A DNA stretch of 7,267 nucleotides from contig CALJBY010000212.1 of assembly GCA_938024025.1 (NCBI GenBank), positions 1 through 7,267 of the forward strand, read 5' to 3'. The DNA is from an uncultured bacterium. Lineage in GTDB: Bacteria > Desulfobacterota > WTBG01. The notes beneath the pieces were generated by a model that saw only the letters and a list, made by a program, of their open reading frames with translations, was not told the origin of the DNA and did not search any database. The translations under genes were made by a program, and so were the position numbers. This document shows, piece after piece, positions 1 through 6,848 of the stretch (the first letter of the stretch is position 1; each line of letters begins with the position of its first letter).

Positions 1-360
1 TCCACCTTCGGCGGCAATCCACTCTCCACTGCTGCAGGTGCTGCTACGCTGGAGGTGCTCCTTGAGGATTCTTTCCTGGACAACTGCCGGCAGCGGGGCG
101 AATACTTTCACGCCCGGCTCACAGCGCTCAAAGAAAAATACCCCTCGATCGTACAGGTAAAAGGGAAGGGACTGATACTGGGCATAGAACTGGCCGGTGA
201 GGGTAAAGTAATTGCGCAGGAATGCATGGAAAGAGGTATTTTGATTAATTGTACCATGGGAAATATCCTGCGCTTTCTTCCCCCGCTGCTCATTACGGAA
301 AAGGAAATAGACACGTTAATTCACCTGCTCGATGAACTTTTGGGCAAACACACCGTGTGA
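1..360 (+). CDS. argD: Acetylornithine aminotransferase, C-terminal part (5' end outside window)
   Basis: This is the last 119 codons of a class-III PLP-dependent aminotransferase; the reading frame is open from the first base. It should convert N-acetylglutamate semialdehyde to N-acetylornithine in the cytoplasm. The first visible residues, STFGGNPLSTAAG, are the hallmark segment whose Thr contacts the PLP phosphate from the partner subunit. The PLP lysine normally lies roughly 30 residues upstream and is therefore outside the window. The C-terminal small domain is typical, with KGKGLILGIEL followed by ILINCTMGNILRFLPPLLI. The gene ends in TGA four bases before the preferred argF start. Some ArgD enzymes also act as succinyl-diaminopimelate aminotransferase (DapC), which would suit the lysine genes downstream; that is inference. 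Related aminotransferases such as AstC or ornithine aminotransferase share this fold, but the argF-argG context favours ArgD. Confidence 0.93.
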   Translation, partial: STFGGNPLSTAAGAATLEVLLEDSFLDNCRQRGEYFHARLTALKEKYPSIVQVKGKGLILGIELAGEGKVIAQECMERGILINCTMGNILRFLPPLLITEKEIDTLIHLLDELLGKHTV

Positions 361-364
361 TGTT

Positions 365-1294
365 ATGGAAAAAGATTTATTACGTAGCACCTCCCTCAAC
401 AAACAGGAAATCGATGAGCTTATTGGACATGCTGTCAGCTTGAAAGCGAAACAGAAAGCCGGTGAAGACCATCACCCCTTACAGGGAAAAACACTGGGTA
501 TGCTTTTTGAAAAGCCTTCAACCCGAACCCGTGTTTCCTTTGAGATTGGGATGGTACAGCTTGGGGGGCATGCCCTCTACATGAGTTCGCGGGATACCCA
601 GTTGAGCAGATCAGAATCTATAGAAGATACTGCGCGTGTTTTATCCCGGTATCTGGACGGCATGGTCATCAGAACCTTTTCCCAGAAGACCCTGGAAACC
701 TACGCACACTATACAGCGATACCGGTTATCAATGGTCTCACCGACCTGCTGCATCCCTGCCAGATACTGAGTGATCTCATGACCATTGTAGAAAAGAAGG
801 GGGGCTATCAGGGTCTGAACATTGTCTATGTAGGTGATGGAAATAATATTGCCAACTCCTGGATCAATGCTTCTCTCACCCTTGGCCTCAACCTTCGTTT
901 GGCCTGCCCTCAGGGATATGGGCCCGACCGCACAATCGTGGAAAAGGCGCAATCGGAAGCGCCCGCCCGGATACAATTTTTTGATGATCCCTTTGAAGCT
1001 GCCCACAGTGCTGACATTATCAATACTGATACGTGGGTGAGTATGGGGCAGGAAGACGGTCGTGAAGAAAGAATCAAGACCTTTCAACGGTATCAGGTCA
1101 ACAGTTCCTTGCTTGCGGTGGCAAAGCAGGATGTTATGGTTATGCACTGTTTGCCTGCTCATCGCGGGGAAGAGATTACTGATGAGGTGGCAGATGGCAA
1201 ACATGCAATCATTTTCGATCAGGCTGAAAACCGTTTACATATGCAAAAGTCTATCCTTGAGACGTTTCTTGTTCACAGCAGACAGGAGCACTAG
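365..1294 (+). CDS. argF: Ornithine carbamoyltransferase
   Basis: This enzyme joins carbamoyl phosphate to ornithine to give citrulline. With the ATG at 365 it is 309 residues, the usual family length. An in-frame ATG at 332 would add 11 residues (NFWANTPCDV...) that do not look like an OTCase N-terminus and would overlap argD, so 365 is preferred. Neither start has a clear Shine-Dalgarno sequence, so translation may be coupled to argD termination four bases upstream. Visible motifs, in order, are the carbamoyl-phosphate loop STRTR (residues 52-56), HPCQ (130-133), the ornithine-binding DTWVSMGQE region (222-230) and HCLP (261-264) with the catalytic Cys. The SMG motif marks ornithine rather than aspartate or acetylornithine as substrate. 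Nothing appears broken. The argG ribosome binding site lies inside its last codons. Confidence 0.96.
   Translation: MEKDLLRSTSLNKQEIDELIGHAVSLKAKQKAGEDHHPLQGKTLGMLFEKPSTRTRVSFEIGMVQLGGHALYMSSRDTQLSRSESIEDTARVLSRYLDGMVIRTFSQKTLETYAHYTAIPVINGLTDLLHPCQILSDLMTIVEKKGGYQGLNIVYVGDGNNIANSWINASLTLGLNLRLACPQGYGPDRTIVEKAQSEAPARIQFFDDPFEAAHSADIINTDTWVSMGQEDGREERIKTFQRYQVNSSLLAVAKQDVMVMHCLPAHRGEEITDEVADGKHAIIFDQAENRLHMQKSILETFLVHSRQEH
1284..1288 (+). promoter_or_regulatory. Ribosome binding site of argG
   Basis: AGGAG lies 9 bases before the argG ATG and inside the end of argF. It fixes the argG start at 1298 and ties translation of the two genes closely together. Confidence 0.75.
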
Positions 1295-1297
1295 AAC

Positions 1298-2503
1298 ATG
1301 GCGAAGATAAAAAAGATAGTTGTTGCGTATTCCGGCGGGTTGGATACGTCTGTCATTCCTCAATGGCTGATGGAAACCTATGGATGTGAGGTGATTGCCT
1401 TTGCTGCAGATCTGGGGCAGGAAGATGATTTTGCGGCTTTACGGAGAAAAGCCCGCGGTCTCGGTATGAGGAAAGTATATGTTGACGATCTTAAGGAGGA
1501 GTTTGTAAAGGACTTTATTTTTCCCCTCTTACGGGCGAATGCTGTTTATGAGGGCAGTTATTTACTGGGGACCGCCATTGCCCGCCCACTTATTGCTAAG
1601 CGGCAGATAGAGATTGCCCGGGCGGAAAAGGCTGATGCGGTCTGTCATGGTGCAACAGGCAAGGGAAATGACCAGGTTCGCTTTGAACTTACCTACCTTG
1701 CCTTAAACCCGAAGATAACCATTATTGCCCCGTGGCGGCTCTGGCACCTCAATTCCAGAAATTCTCTGATTGCGTATGCGCGTGAGCATAACATTCCTTT
1801 ACAGGTGACACCGGAAAAGCCGTACAGTATGGATCGCAATCTCTTTCACCTGAGCTTTGAAGGAGGTATACTGGAAGATCCCTGGCAGGAGCCCCGGGAA
1901 GATATGTTTATTCTTACCACATCCCCGGAAAAGGCCCCGTCGAAGCCAGCCTATCTGAACATCACCTATAGGCAGGGAAATCCAGTCGCCCTTGATAACA
2001 AAAAACTTTCTCCTGCGAAATTATTAGCCCGTCTCAACAAGCTTGCAGGAACGCATGGCATTGGTCGGGTTGATGTCGTGGAGAACCGGTATGTGGGTAT
2101 GAAATCCCGGGGAGTGTATGAAACCCCCGGAGGAACGATACTGCACAAGGCCCATCGGGCACTTGAATCAATCACCCTCGATCGGGAGGTCATGCACCTT
2201 AAGGACAGCCTCATTACCCGCTATGCAGAACTTGTTTACTACGGATACTGGTTTGCTCCGGAAAGGGAAATCCTCCAGCTCACCATTGACGAGACGCAGA
2301 AAAACGTTACCGGTACGGTACGGTTAAAACTGTACAAAGGTAACTGTACTGTTGTTGGACGCAAATCTCCCCAATCTCTCTATCATCCCGATTATGCAAC
2401 TTTTGAAGAGGATGCCGTTTATGATCAGAAGCTGGCAGAAGGCTTTATTCAGCTCAATGCCCTGCGACTCAAGATTAATACGCTCATGCGAAAGAAAAGG
2501 TAA
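1298..2503 (+). CDS. argG: Argininosuccinate synthase
   Basis: This enzyme condenses citrulline and aspartate with ATP to argininosuccinate in the cytoplasm. It has 401 residues, the usual size for the common bacterial type. The N-terminus carries the N-type ATP pyrophosphatase loop in AYSGGLDTS (SGGLDTS at 12-18). It is followed by YEGSYLLGT (84-92), [14 protein letters not shown] (117-130), EKPYSMDRN (173-181) and EGGILEDP (188-195), which line the citrulline/aspartate site in the family. The C-terminal part contains [12 protein letters not shown] and [11 protein letters not shown] and ends in a basic tail, LMRKKR. The start is only three bases after argF and has a good AGGAG. The usual next gene for the pathway, argH, does not follow: only 38 bases separate the stop from a lipoprotein gene, so argininosuccinate lyase must be encoded elsewhere. 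No defect is seen. Confidence 0.97.
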   Translation: MAKIKKIVVAYSGGLDTSVIPQWLMETYGCEVIAFAADLGQEDDFAALRRKARGLGMRKVYVDDLKEEFVKDFIFPLLRANAVYEGSYLLGTAIARPLIAKRQIEIARAEKADAVCHGATGKGNDQVRFELTYLALNPKITIIAPWRLWHLNSRNSLIAYAREHNIPLQVTPEKPYSMDRNLFHLSFEGGILEDPWQEPREDMFILTTSPEKAPSKPAYLNITYRQGNPVALDNKKLSPAKLLARLNKLAGTHGIGRVDVVENRYVGMKSRGVYETPGGTILHKAHRALESITLDREVMHLKDSLITRYAELVYYGYWFAPEREILQLTIDETQKNVTGTVRLKLYKGNCTVVGRKSPQSLYHPDYATFEEDAVYDQKLAEGFIQLNALRLKINTLMRKKR

Positions 2504-2541
2504 CCGGGGGGACCGACCGAGACCGCGAGAAAACGTGAAGA

Positions 2542-3615
2542 GTGGGCACAAGACATTTTTTTAAGACAGCTTTTTTTTATATGCTTTGTATCCTCCCCTT
2601 AGGGGGGTGCGGCAAGAAAGGGGATCCCACTGCTCCCCGTGCCGTGTTGCCGGCGGAGGTTAAAAGCCTCTCGGCACATCCTCAAGGGAAGGCTATAGTC
2701 GTAAGCTGGGATATACCCAAAAAAAATACGGACGGTTCTGAGCTCCTCGATCTTACAGGGTTTAAGCTCCTTCGCAGTGTGCAAGCCTTTGACAAAGCGT
2801 GCAAGGAATGCCCCAAAAGGTTTTTGCTGCTCTATGAAATAGACTACGAAACGTATATGATGAGTAAACCGCAGGCTACCACCATAGAGTACAGCGACAG
2901 GGATCTCAGCGTGAGGACCATCTATACATACAGTGTCGTGAGTTTTAATGCCGCCCGTCAGCTCAGTCCTTCTGCCCGTACCCAGGATATTTTCTGGGAT
3001 GTCCCCGGCATGCCTCCTGCCAACCTCACGGCACGGCTTCAAGAGAAATCGGTTATCCTGTCCTGGGTAGCACCGACCGGACTGGAAGATGGGACATCTC
3101 TTCAGGAAGTAGCAGGGTATAACCTGTATCGACGCGGTCCCGGTGAAGCCTACGCCCTCACCCCTCTTAACCAGGAGCCCATTACTACCCTGGCCTGTCG
3201 GGACAAGGGTGTGGCGGTTGATCAGGACTATTTTTATACACTGCGATCGGTACGAAAAGTCGAGGAAACCTTTATCGAAAGTGAGGGGTGTGAGGAAGTT
3301 TCGGTTTCTACAACAGATTTCATTCCTCCAGGTGTTCCCATGGGCCTGGTTGCTATTCCCACCACTACAGGAATAGTGCTGAAGTGGAATGAAAGTGAAG
3401 CGTCTGATCTTAAGGGATACAATCTGTATCGCCAGACAGGCGATGGAGCCGATTTTGTAAAGGTAACCCCTGCACTGTTATCCATAGCGAGCTATCTTGA
3501 TGCGTCAGTAGAAGATGGAGAAACCTATACCTACAGGGTTACGGCACTTGATGACGCACGGGAGACCAATGAGAGTAACCCCTCGGCAGCAGTAACGATA
3601 CACTACAACCAGTAA
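2542..3615 (+). CDS. Lipoprotein with LptM-like N-terminus and about three fibronectin type III-like domains
   Basis: A 357-residue predicted lipoprotein. The start is a GTG at 2542, directly after an in-frame stop at 2536-2538. The next start, the ATG at 2581, would leave only about nine residues before the lipobox and no basic region. From the GTG there is a basic N-region (GTRHFFK), a hydrophobic core and the lipobox LGGC with Cys23. Residue +2 is Gly, so outer-membrane sorting is expected. The sequence after Cys23, CGKKGDPTAP, resembles the C-G-x-K-G-P-L-x-x-P start of LptM. Three repeats follow at roughly residues 37-150, 158-257 and 262-355, each with an xVxSW or VLKW strand, a GYNLYR-like strand (GFKLLRS in the first) and a YTYxV-like strand, the fibronectin III pattern. 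The first holds a CKEC pair (87-90). The ribosome binding site is weak. The gene sits between argG and lysA. Its function is unknown; periplasmic binding or envelope assembly is a guess. Confidence 0.85.
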   Translation: MGTRHFFKTAFFYMLCILPLGGCGKKGDPTAPRAVLPAEVKSLSAHPQGKAIVVSWDIPKKNTDGSELLDLTGFKLLRSVQAFDKACKECPKRFLLLYEIDYETYMMSKPQATTIEYSDRDLSVRTIYTYSVVSFNAARQLSPSARTQDIFWDVPGMPPANLTARLQEKSVILSWVAPTGLEDGTSLQEVAGYNLYRRGPGEAYALTPLNQEPITTLACRDKGVAVDQDYFYTLRSVRKVEETFIESEGCEEVSVSTTDFIPPGVPMGLVAIPTTTGIVLKWNESEASDLKGYNLYRQTGDGADFVKVTPALLSIASYLDASVEDGETYTYRVTALDDARETNESNPSAAVTIHYNQ

Positions 3616-3620
3616 AAAGG
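3614..3620 (+). promoter_or_regulatory. Ribosome binding site that decides the lysA start
   Basis: AAAAAGG overlaps the lipoprotein stop codon and ends 5 bases before the ATG at 3626. An in-frame GTG at 3620 would begin inside this site, so the ATG is the more likely start. Confidence 0.6.
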
Positions 3621-3625
3621 TGATC

Positions 3626-4885
3626 ATGCACGATTTCCACTACGACCACGAAGAGCTGTACTGTGAAGACGTCCCGGTCAGAAAGATTGCAGATGAAGTG
3701 GGTACACCGTTCTATCTTTACAGCAACCATACCCTGGAAAACCACTTCAACGTCTTCGACTCCGCATTTGACGGCACAGATCATCTTACCTGCTTTTCAG
3801 TAAAGGCCAATTCAAATCTTGCCGTACTGAAAAAAATTGTCACTTTAGGGGGTGGGATGGATGTTGTTTCAGGGGGTGAGCTTTTTCGTGCCCTCAGAGC
3901 CGGCGCCGATCCCCGCAAAGTGGTCTTTTCCGGTGTGGGGAAACAGGTAAAAGAACTGGAGTATGCCTTACGGGAAGGCATACTGATGTTTAATGTGGAG
4001 TCTTCCCAGGAATTAGTTGCCCTTGATCAGGCAGCCGGTCGCCTGGGAACAAAGGCACCAATAGCTATACGGGTAAATCCTCATATCGATCCCAAAACAC
4101 ACCCCTATATCTCAACCGGATTGAAGAAAAACAAATTTGGTATAGAGATGCAGCAAGCGCTTGAGGACTATCGAGAAGCACAAAAGCTGAAACACATAGA
4201 GATTATTGGTGTCGACTGTCATATCGGTTCCCAGATTACAGAGATTGACCCCTTTGTGGAGGCCTTAAGGAAGGTAAAGGAATTGGTGCTGACACTGCGG
4301 GAGGAATCGATCCACATCCGCTACATTGATCTGGGCGGTGGGCTGGGTATTACCTACGACCAGGAGCAGCCTCCCCACCCCCGGGAATATGCCGCTCGTC
4401 TCTGTGAAGAGATGCACGGCGTGGACTGTACACTGATTCTGGAACCGGGGCGAGTGATTGCCGGCAATGCGGGCATTCTCGTTACTACGGTCATCTATAT
4501 CAAAGAGGGAACGGAAAAGACGTTCGTTACGGTGGATGCTGCGATGAATGACCTTATCCGTCCCAGCCTCTACGGGTCCTTCCAGGCTATTCAACCCATC
4601 GTCAAAAAACCGGGGAAAGAGATCGTAGCAGATATCGTGGGACCTATCTGTGAGTCAGGTGATTTTCTTGCCAAAGACAGAACAATCCCCCCCGTGAAAC
4701 CCAATGATCTTCTTGCTGTAATGAGTGCGGGTGCTTACGGCTTTACCATGTCCTCCAACTACAATTCCCGACCGCGCGTTCCAGAGATCATGGTGAAAGG
4801 AGCACAGTTTTCTATCATACGCGAACGGGAACGGTATGAAGATCTGATGCGCGGTGAACATATTCCGGAGTTTTTAAACACATGA
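3626..4885 (+). CDS. lysA: Diaminopimelate decarboxylase
   Basis: This PLP enzyme decarboxylates meso-diaminopimelate to L-lysine, the last step of the pathway. It has 419 residues from the ATG at 3626; a GTG six bases upstream would add two residues but overlaps the ribosome binding site. The fold-III (alanine racemase-like) barrel comes first, with the PLP lysine in FSVKAN (Lys60). It continues with HIGSQ (199-203), the phosphate-binding GGGLG (237-241) and EPGR (273-276). The C-terminal domain has CESGD (342-346), supplying the active-site Cys from the partner subunit, and AGAYG (368-372). CESGD and EPGR favour DAP decarboxylase over ornithine/arginine decarboxylases of the same fold. The gene starts 10 bases after the lipoprotein stop, and its last four bases (ATGA) overlap the dapF start. 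The N-terminus resembles my recollection of Geobacter-type LysA. Confidence 0.96.
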   Translation: MHDFHYDHEELYCEDVPVRKIADEVGTPFYLYSNHTLENHFNVFDSAFDGTDHLTCFSVKANSNLAVLKKIVTLGGGMDVVSGGELFRALRAGADPRKVVFSGVGKQVKELEYALREGILMFNVESSQELVALDQAAGRLGTKAPIAIRVNPHIDPKTHPYISTGLKKNKFGIEMQQALEDYREAQKLKHIEIIGVDCHIGSQITEIDPFVEALRKVKELVLTLREESIHIRYIDLGGGLGITYDQEQPPHPREYAARLCEEMHGVDCTLILEPGRVIAGNAGILVTTVIYIKEGTEKTFVTVDAAMNDLIRPSLYGSFQAIQPIVKKPGKEIVADIVGPICESGDFLAKDRTIPPVKPNDLLAVMSAGAYGFTMSSNYNSRPRVPEIMVKGAQFSIIRERERYEDLMRGEHIPEFLNT

Positions 4886-5715
4886 CAGTGATTCCCTTCA
4901 CCAAAATGAGTGCCGCCGGTAATGATTTTATCATTGTCGATAACCGCCGGGGGACGCTTGACATCCATAGAGGAAAAGAAGCTGCACAACGTTTATGCAG
5001 ACGTAAGCTTTCCGTTGGTGCAGATGGATTGATTCTCATTGAAGCATCTCAAACGGCAGACTTCGCGTGGAGATTTTTTAATGCCGACGGCAGTGAGGCT
5101 GAGATGTGTGGTAATGGGGGGAGGTGTGCGGCCCGCTTTGCCCATCTTAACGGTATTGCCCCACCGCTGCTCACCTTCGAGACCTTAGCGGGCATTGTCA
5201 AAGCGGAGGTCATGGGAGAGGTGGTCAAGCTGCAACTGCCCCTGCCCTACAACCGTACTGCTGATTTTACCCTCGAACTTGAAGGGGAAGACTACCGTGT
5301 TAACAGCATTACCGTTGGCGTTCCCCATGTAGTCCTTTTCGTTGAAGACCTGCCCAACGTCCCGGTGGTAGAGCTTGGCAGAAAGATTCGTTTTGCAGAC
5401 CGCTTCAAACCGGCAGGAACAAACGTTAATTTTGTGAGTATCAGGAATGATGCAACGATAGCGATCAGAACCTATGAGCGGGGAGTAGAAGATGAAACCC
5501 TTGCCTGTGGAACAGGATCGGTTGCATCTGCCTTGATTACCAGTGAAAAGCGGGGGATTACGTCACCGGTGTCGGTCCTCACCCAGGGAGGAGAGGTGCT
5601 CTCTGTCCACTTTACGAAGGAAGATCAAAAACTCAAAGACGTTTTTCTGGAAGGTACTGCCACTGTAGTGTATGAGGGAAAGCTCCAGGAAGAAATCCTG
5701 TACGGTGACCGGTAA
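4882..5715 (+). CDS. dapF: Diaminopimelate epimerase
   Basis: This cofactor-independent racemase converts LL- to meso-diaminopimelate, which feeds both LysA and peptidoglycan synthesis. It has 277 residues, normal for the family. The N-terminus FTKMSAAGNDFIIVDNR is the standard DapF opening. The two catalytic cysteines are present: Cys76 in EMCGNGGR and Cys209 in ETLACGTGS. The two halves form the pseudo-symmetric epimerase fold, with ERGVEDET before the second Cys as usual. The ATG overlaps the lysA stop in an ATGA junction, so translation is probably coupled; a GGAG lies 11 bases upstream inside lysA. Its presence implies a DAP route ending in epimerisation (succinylase, acetylase or LL-DAP aminotransferase), not the direct dehydrogenase route. 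No anomaly is seen. Confidence 0.96.
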   Translation: MTVIPFTKMSAAGNDFIIVDNRRGTLDIHRGKEAAQRLCRRKLSVGADGLILIEASQTADFAWRFFNADGSEAEMCGNGGRCAARFAHLNGIAPPLLTFETLAGIVKAEVMGEVVKLQLPLPYNRTADFTLELEGEDYRVNSITVGVPHVVLFVEDLPNVPVVELGRKIRFADRFKPAGTNVNFVSIRNDATIAIRTYERGVEDETLACGTGSVASALITSEKRGITSPVSVLTQGGEVLSVHFTKEDQKLKDVFLEGTATVVYEGKLQEEILYGDR

Positions 5716-5723
5716 AAACCGTT

Positions 5724-5748
5724 TGTGCTATCCTGCAGCACACTGCAG
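5724..5748 (+). repeat. Two overlapping short inverted repeats in the dapF-dapA gap
   Basis: TGTGCT (5724-5729) can pair with AGCACA (5737-5742) across a 7-base loop. CTGCAG (5733-5738) can pair with CTGCAG (5743-5748) across a CACA loop. The two stems share bases, so they exclude each other. No T-tract follows, so this is not a standard terminator. It could affect RNA processing or dapA translation, or be chance. Confidence 0.35.
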
Positions 5749-5765
5749 AAAGGTTCATTCATTAC

Positions 5766-5770
5766 GGAGG
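5766..5770 (+). promoter_or_regulatory. Ribosome binding site of dapA
   Basis: A strong GGAGG lies 11 bases before the ATG at 5782, at the long end of the usual spacing. The in-frame GTG at 5725 lies upstream of it and would add 19 residues foreign to DapA, so the site supports the 5782 start. Confidence 0.6.
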
Positions 5771-5781
5771 TATGCAAGACA

Positions 5782-6654
5782 ATGTTCAGCGGCTCCATGA
5801 TTCCAATAGTTACTCCCTTCAAGGACGGGGAGATAGATAAACAGGGTTTCCTACGCCTTATTGAATTTCACCTTACCAGTGGCAGCGACGGTATCATTCC
5901 CTGTGGGACCACTGGTGAATCGGCAACCCTGACCCATAAAGAACATGAGCAGTTAATTAATATCAGCGTTGAGGCAGTTAATCACCGGGTGCCGGTCATT
6001 GCCGGTACCGGGTCAAACAGTACTGATGAAGCTATAAAGCTCACCGCCTGTGCTCAGAAAGCAGGGGCAGACGGAGCCCTTCTCATCACTCCCTATTACA
6101 ACAAGCCGACCCAGGAGGGACTGTACCAGCACTACCGGGCGATTGCGTTAGAGACCGATCTTCCCCTTATTCTCTATAACGTCCCGGGGAGAACAGGCGT
6201 AAACATGCTCCCTGAGACAGTGGCACGCCTCGCTGAACTGCCCGCCATTGTGGGCATTAAGGAAGCCTCGGGCTCACTCCGCCAGATCTGTGACATCATC
6301 CATCTCTGCGGAGATAACTGCCGTGTCTTTTCCGGGGACGACTTCGTCAATTACCCGCTTCTCGCCGTGGGAGGGATGGGTATCATCTCGGTCACCGCTA
6401 ATATTGTACCGGCAAAGGTTGCCGCCATGTGGGATGCCTTCGCGTCTGGAGACCATAGTACTGCCCTATCGTTGCACTATGACCTGCTTGCCTTACACGA
6501 TGCCATGTTTATCGAGACTAATCCTATTCCGGTGAAGACTGCCCTGGGCATCATGGGAAAGATAACCCCTGAAATGCGTCTTCCCCTGACCTCCATGGCA
6601 CAGGACAACCGGGAAAAACTTAAAAAAGTAATGGCAGACTATAAGCTTTTGTGA
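5782..6654 (+). CDS. dapA: 4-hydroxy-tetrahydrodipicolinate synthase
   Basis: This enzyme condenses pyruvate with aspartate semialdehyde, the committed step of lysine/DAP synthesis. It has 290 residues from the ATG at 5782, matching the family length, and begins MFSGSMIPIVTPF as expected. The TIM-barrel active site is intact: CGTTGE (41-46) with the paired Thr44/Thr45, TPYYNKP (103-109) with Tyr106 of the catalytic triad, LYNVPGRTG with Tyr132 and the substrate-binding Arg137, and the Schiff-base lysine in GIKEASG (Lys160). Class I aldolase relatives such as N-acetylneuraminate lyase share the fold, but the GTTGE and YNVPGRT motifs plus the lysA-dapF context point to DapA. It is 66 bases downstream of dapF and closes the biosynthetic run; dapB does not follow. 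Whether it has the lysine-sensitive allosteric site was not worked out. Confidence 0.96.
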   Translation: MFSGSMIPIVTPFKDGEIDKQGFLRLIEFHLTSGSDGIIPCGTTGESATLTHKEHEQLINISVEAVNHRVPVIAGTGSNSTDEAIKLTACAQKAGADGALLITPYYNKPTQEGLYQHYRAIALETDLPLILYNVPGRTGVNMLPETVARLAELPAIVGIKEASGSLRQICDIIHLCGDNCRVFSGDDFVNYPLLAVGGMGIISVTANIVPAKVAAMWDAFASGDHSTALSLHYDLLALHDAMFIETNPIPVKTALGIMGKITPEMRLPLTSMAQDNREKLKKVMADYKLL

Positions 6655-6681
6655 TAATAGGGTCATCACATTTTGGATTTT
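6650..6681 (+). terminator. Weak candidate terminator after dapA
   Basis: TGTGAT (6650-6655, overlapping the dapA stop) can pair with ATCACA (6665-6670) around a 9-base loop, followed by TTTTGGATTTT. The stem is short and AT-rich, so intrinsic termination would be inefficient. A second possibility is the GGCAAG...CTTCTGCC arrangement at about 6905-6930 before a run of seven T's. Neither is convincing. Confidence 0.25.
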
Positions 6682-6682
6682 A

Positions 6683-6696
6683 GAATGCGGATTGCG
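6683..6696 (+). repeat. Two heptamer units, GAATGCG/GATTGCG
   Basis: Two adjacent 7-base units, GAATGCG and GATTGCG, differ at two positions. They open the repeat mosaic after dapA. Confidence 0.45.
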
Positions 6697-6717
6697 GAGA
6701 ACAGGAAGGATTTATAG

Positions 6718-6745
6718 CACCGCAGAGGCGCAGAGGGCGCAAAGG
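6718..6745 (+). repeat. CGCAGAGG-type tandem repeat, left arm of an inverted pair
   Basis: After CAC come three near-identical units: CGCAGAGG, CGCAGAGGG and CGCAAAGG. The first 19 bases match, as reverse complement, positions 6949-6968 with three substitutions and one indel. From memory, CACCGCAGAG(A/G)CGCAGAG-like strings recur in intergenic DNA of several environmental bacteria; that is recall and was not searched here. Confidence 0.7.
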
Positions 6746-6752
6746 AAAGATG

Positions 6753-6770
6753 AACATCGAATGTTGAATG
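6753..6770 (+). repeat. Heptamer pair TCGAATG/TTGAATG with a small hairpin
   Basis: Two tandem 7-base units (6757-6763 and 6764-6770) differ at one base. AACAT (6753-6757) can also pair with ATGTT (6761-6765) around a CGA loop. Confidence 0.5.
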
Positions 6771-6784
6771 AAAACGGAAAAAAG

Positions 6785-6820
6785 AATGACGAAAGACGAA
6801 CAATCGAGTGACGAATGACG
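6785..6820 (+). repeat. Degenerate AATGACG heptamer array
   Basis: Units AATGACG, AAAGACG, AACAATCG (8 bases), AGTGACG and AATGACG follow one another. GACGAA occurs four times, at 6788, 6795, 6810 and 6817. Confidence 0.65.
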
Positions 6821-6848
6821 AAGGAAAAAACAGGAGCAGTGAGGAACA

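Noticed and set aside
641..1204. 187-codon open frame on the - strand
   Set aside because: It lies fully antisense to argF, whose motifs are all intact, and its translation shows no recognisable domain. It is a coding shadow.
2504..2541. Remnant of argH between argG and the lipoprotein gene
   Set aside because: The 38 bases are G- and GACC-rich with no argininosuccinate-lyase-like codons; too short to show a remnant.
2599..3042. 147-codon open frame on the - strand
   Set aside because: Antisense to the lipoprotein gene. It has no protein-like organisation, while the + strand has a lipobox and FN3 patterns.
4265..4594. 109-codon open frame on the - strand
   Set aside because: Antisense to the conserved core of lysA (GGGLG, EPGR), with no supporting start context.
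5716..5781. Lysine riboswitch ahead of dapA
   Set aside because: The gap is 66 bases, while the lysine riboswitch needs roughly 170 or more with five helices.
5772..5840. Short ATG frame (22 codons) beginning just after the dapA GGAGG
   Set aside because: Only one base separates GGAGG from this ATG, too close for initiation, and the peptide is not rich in Lys codons as a leader peptide would be.
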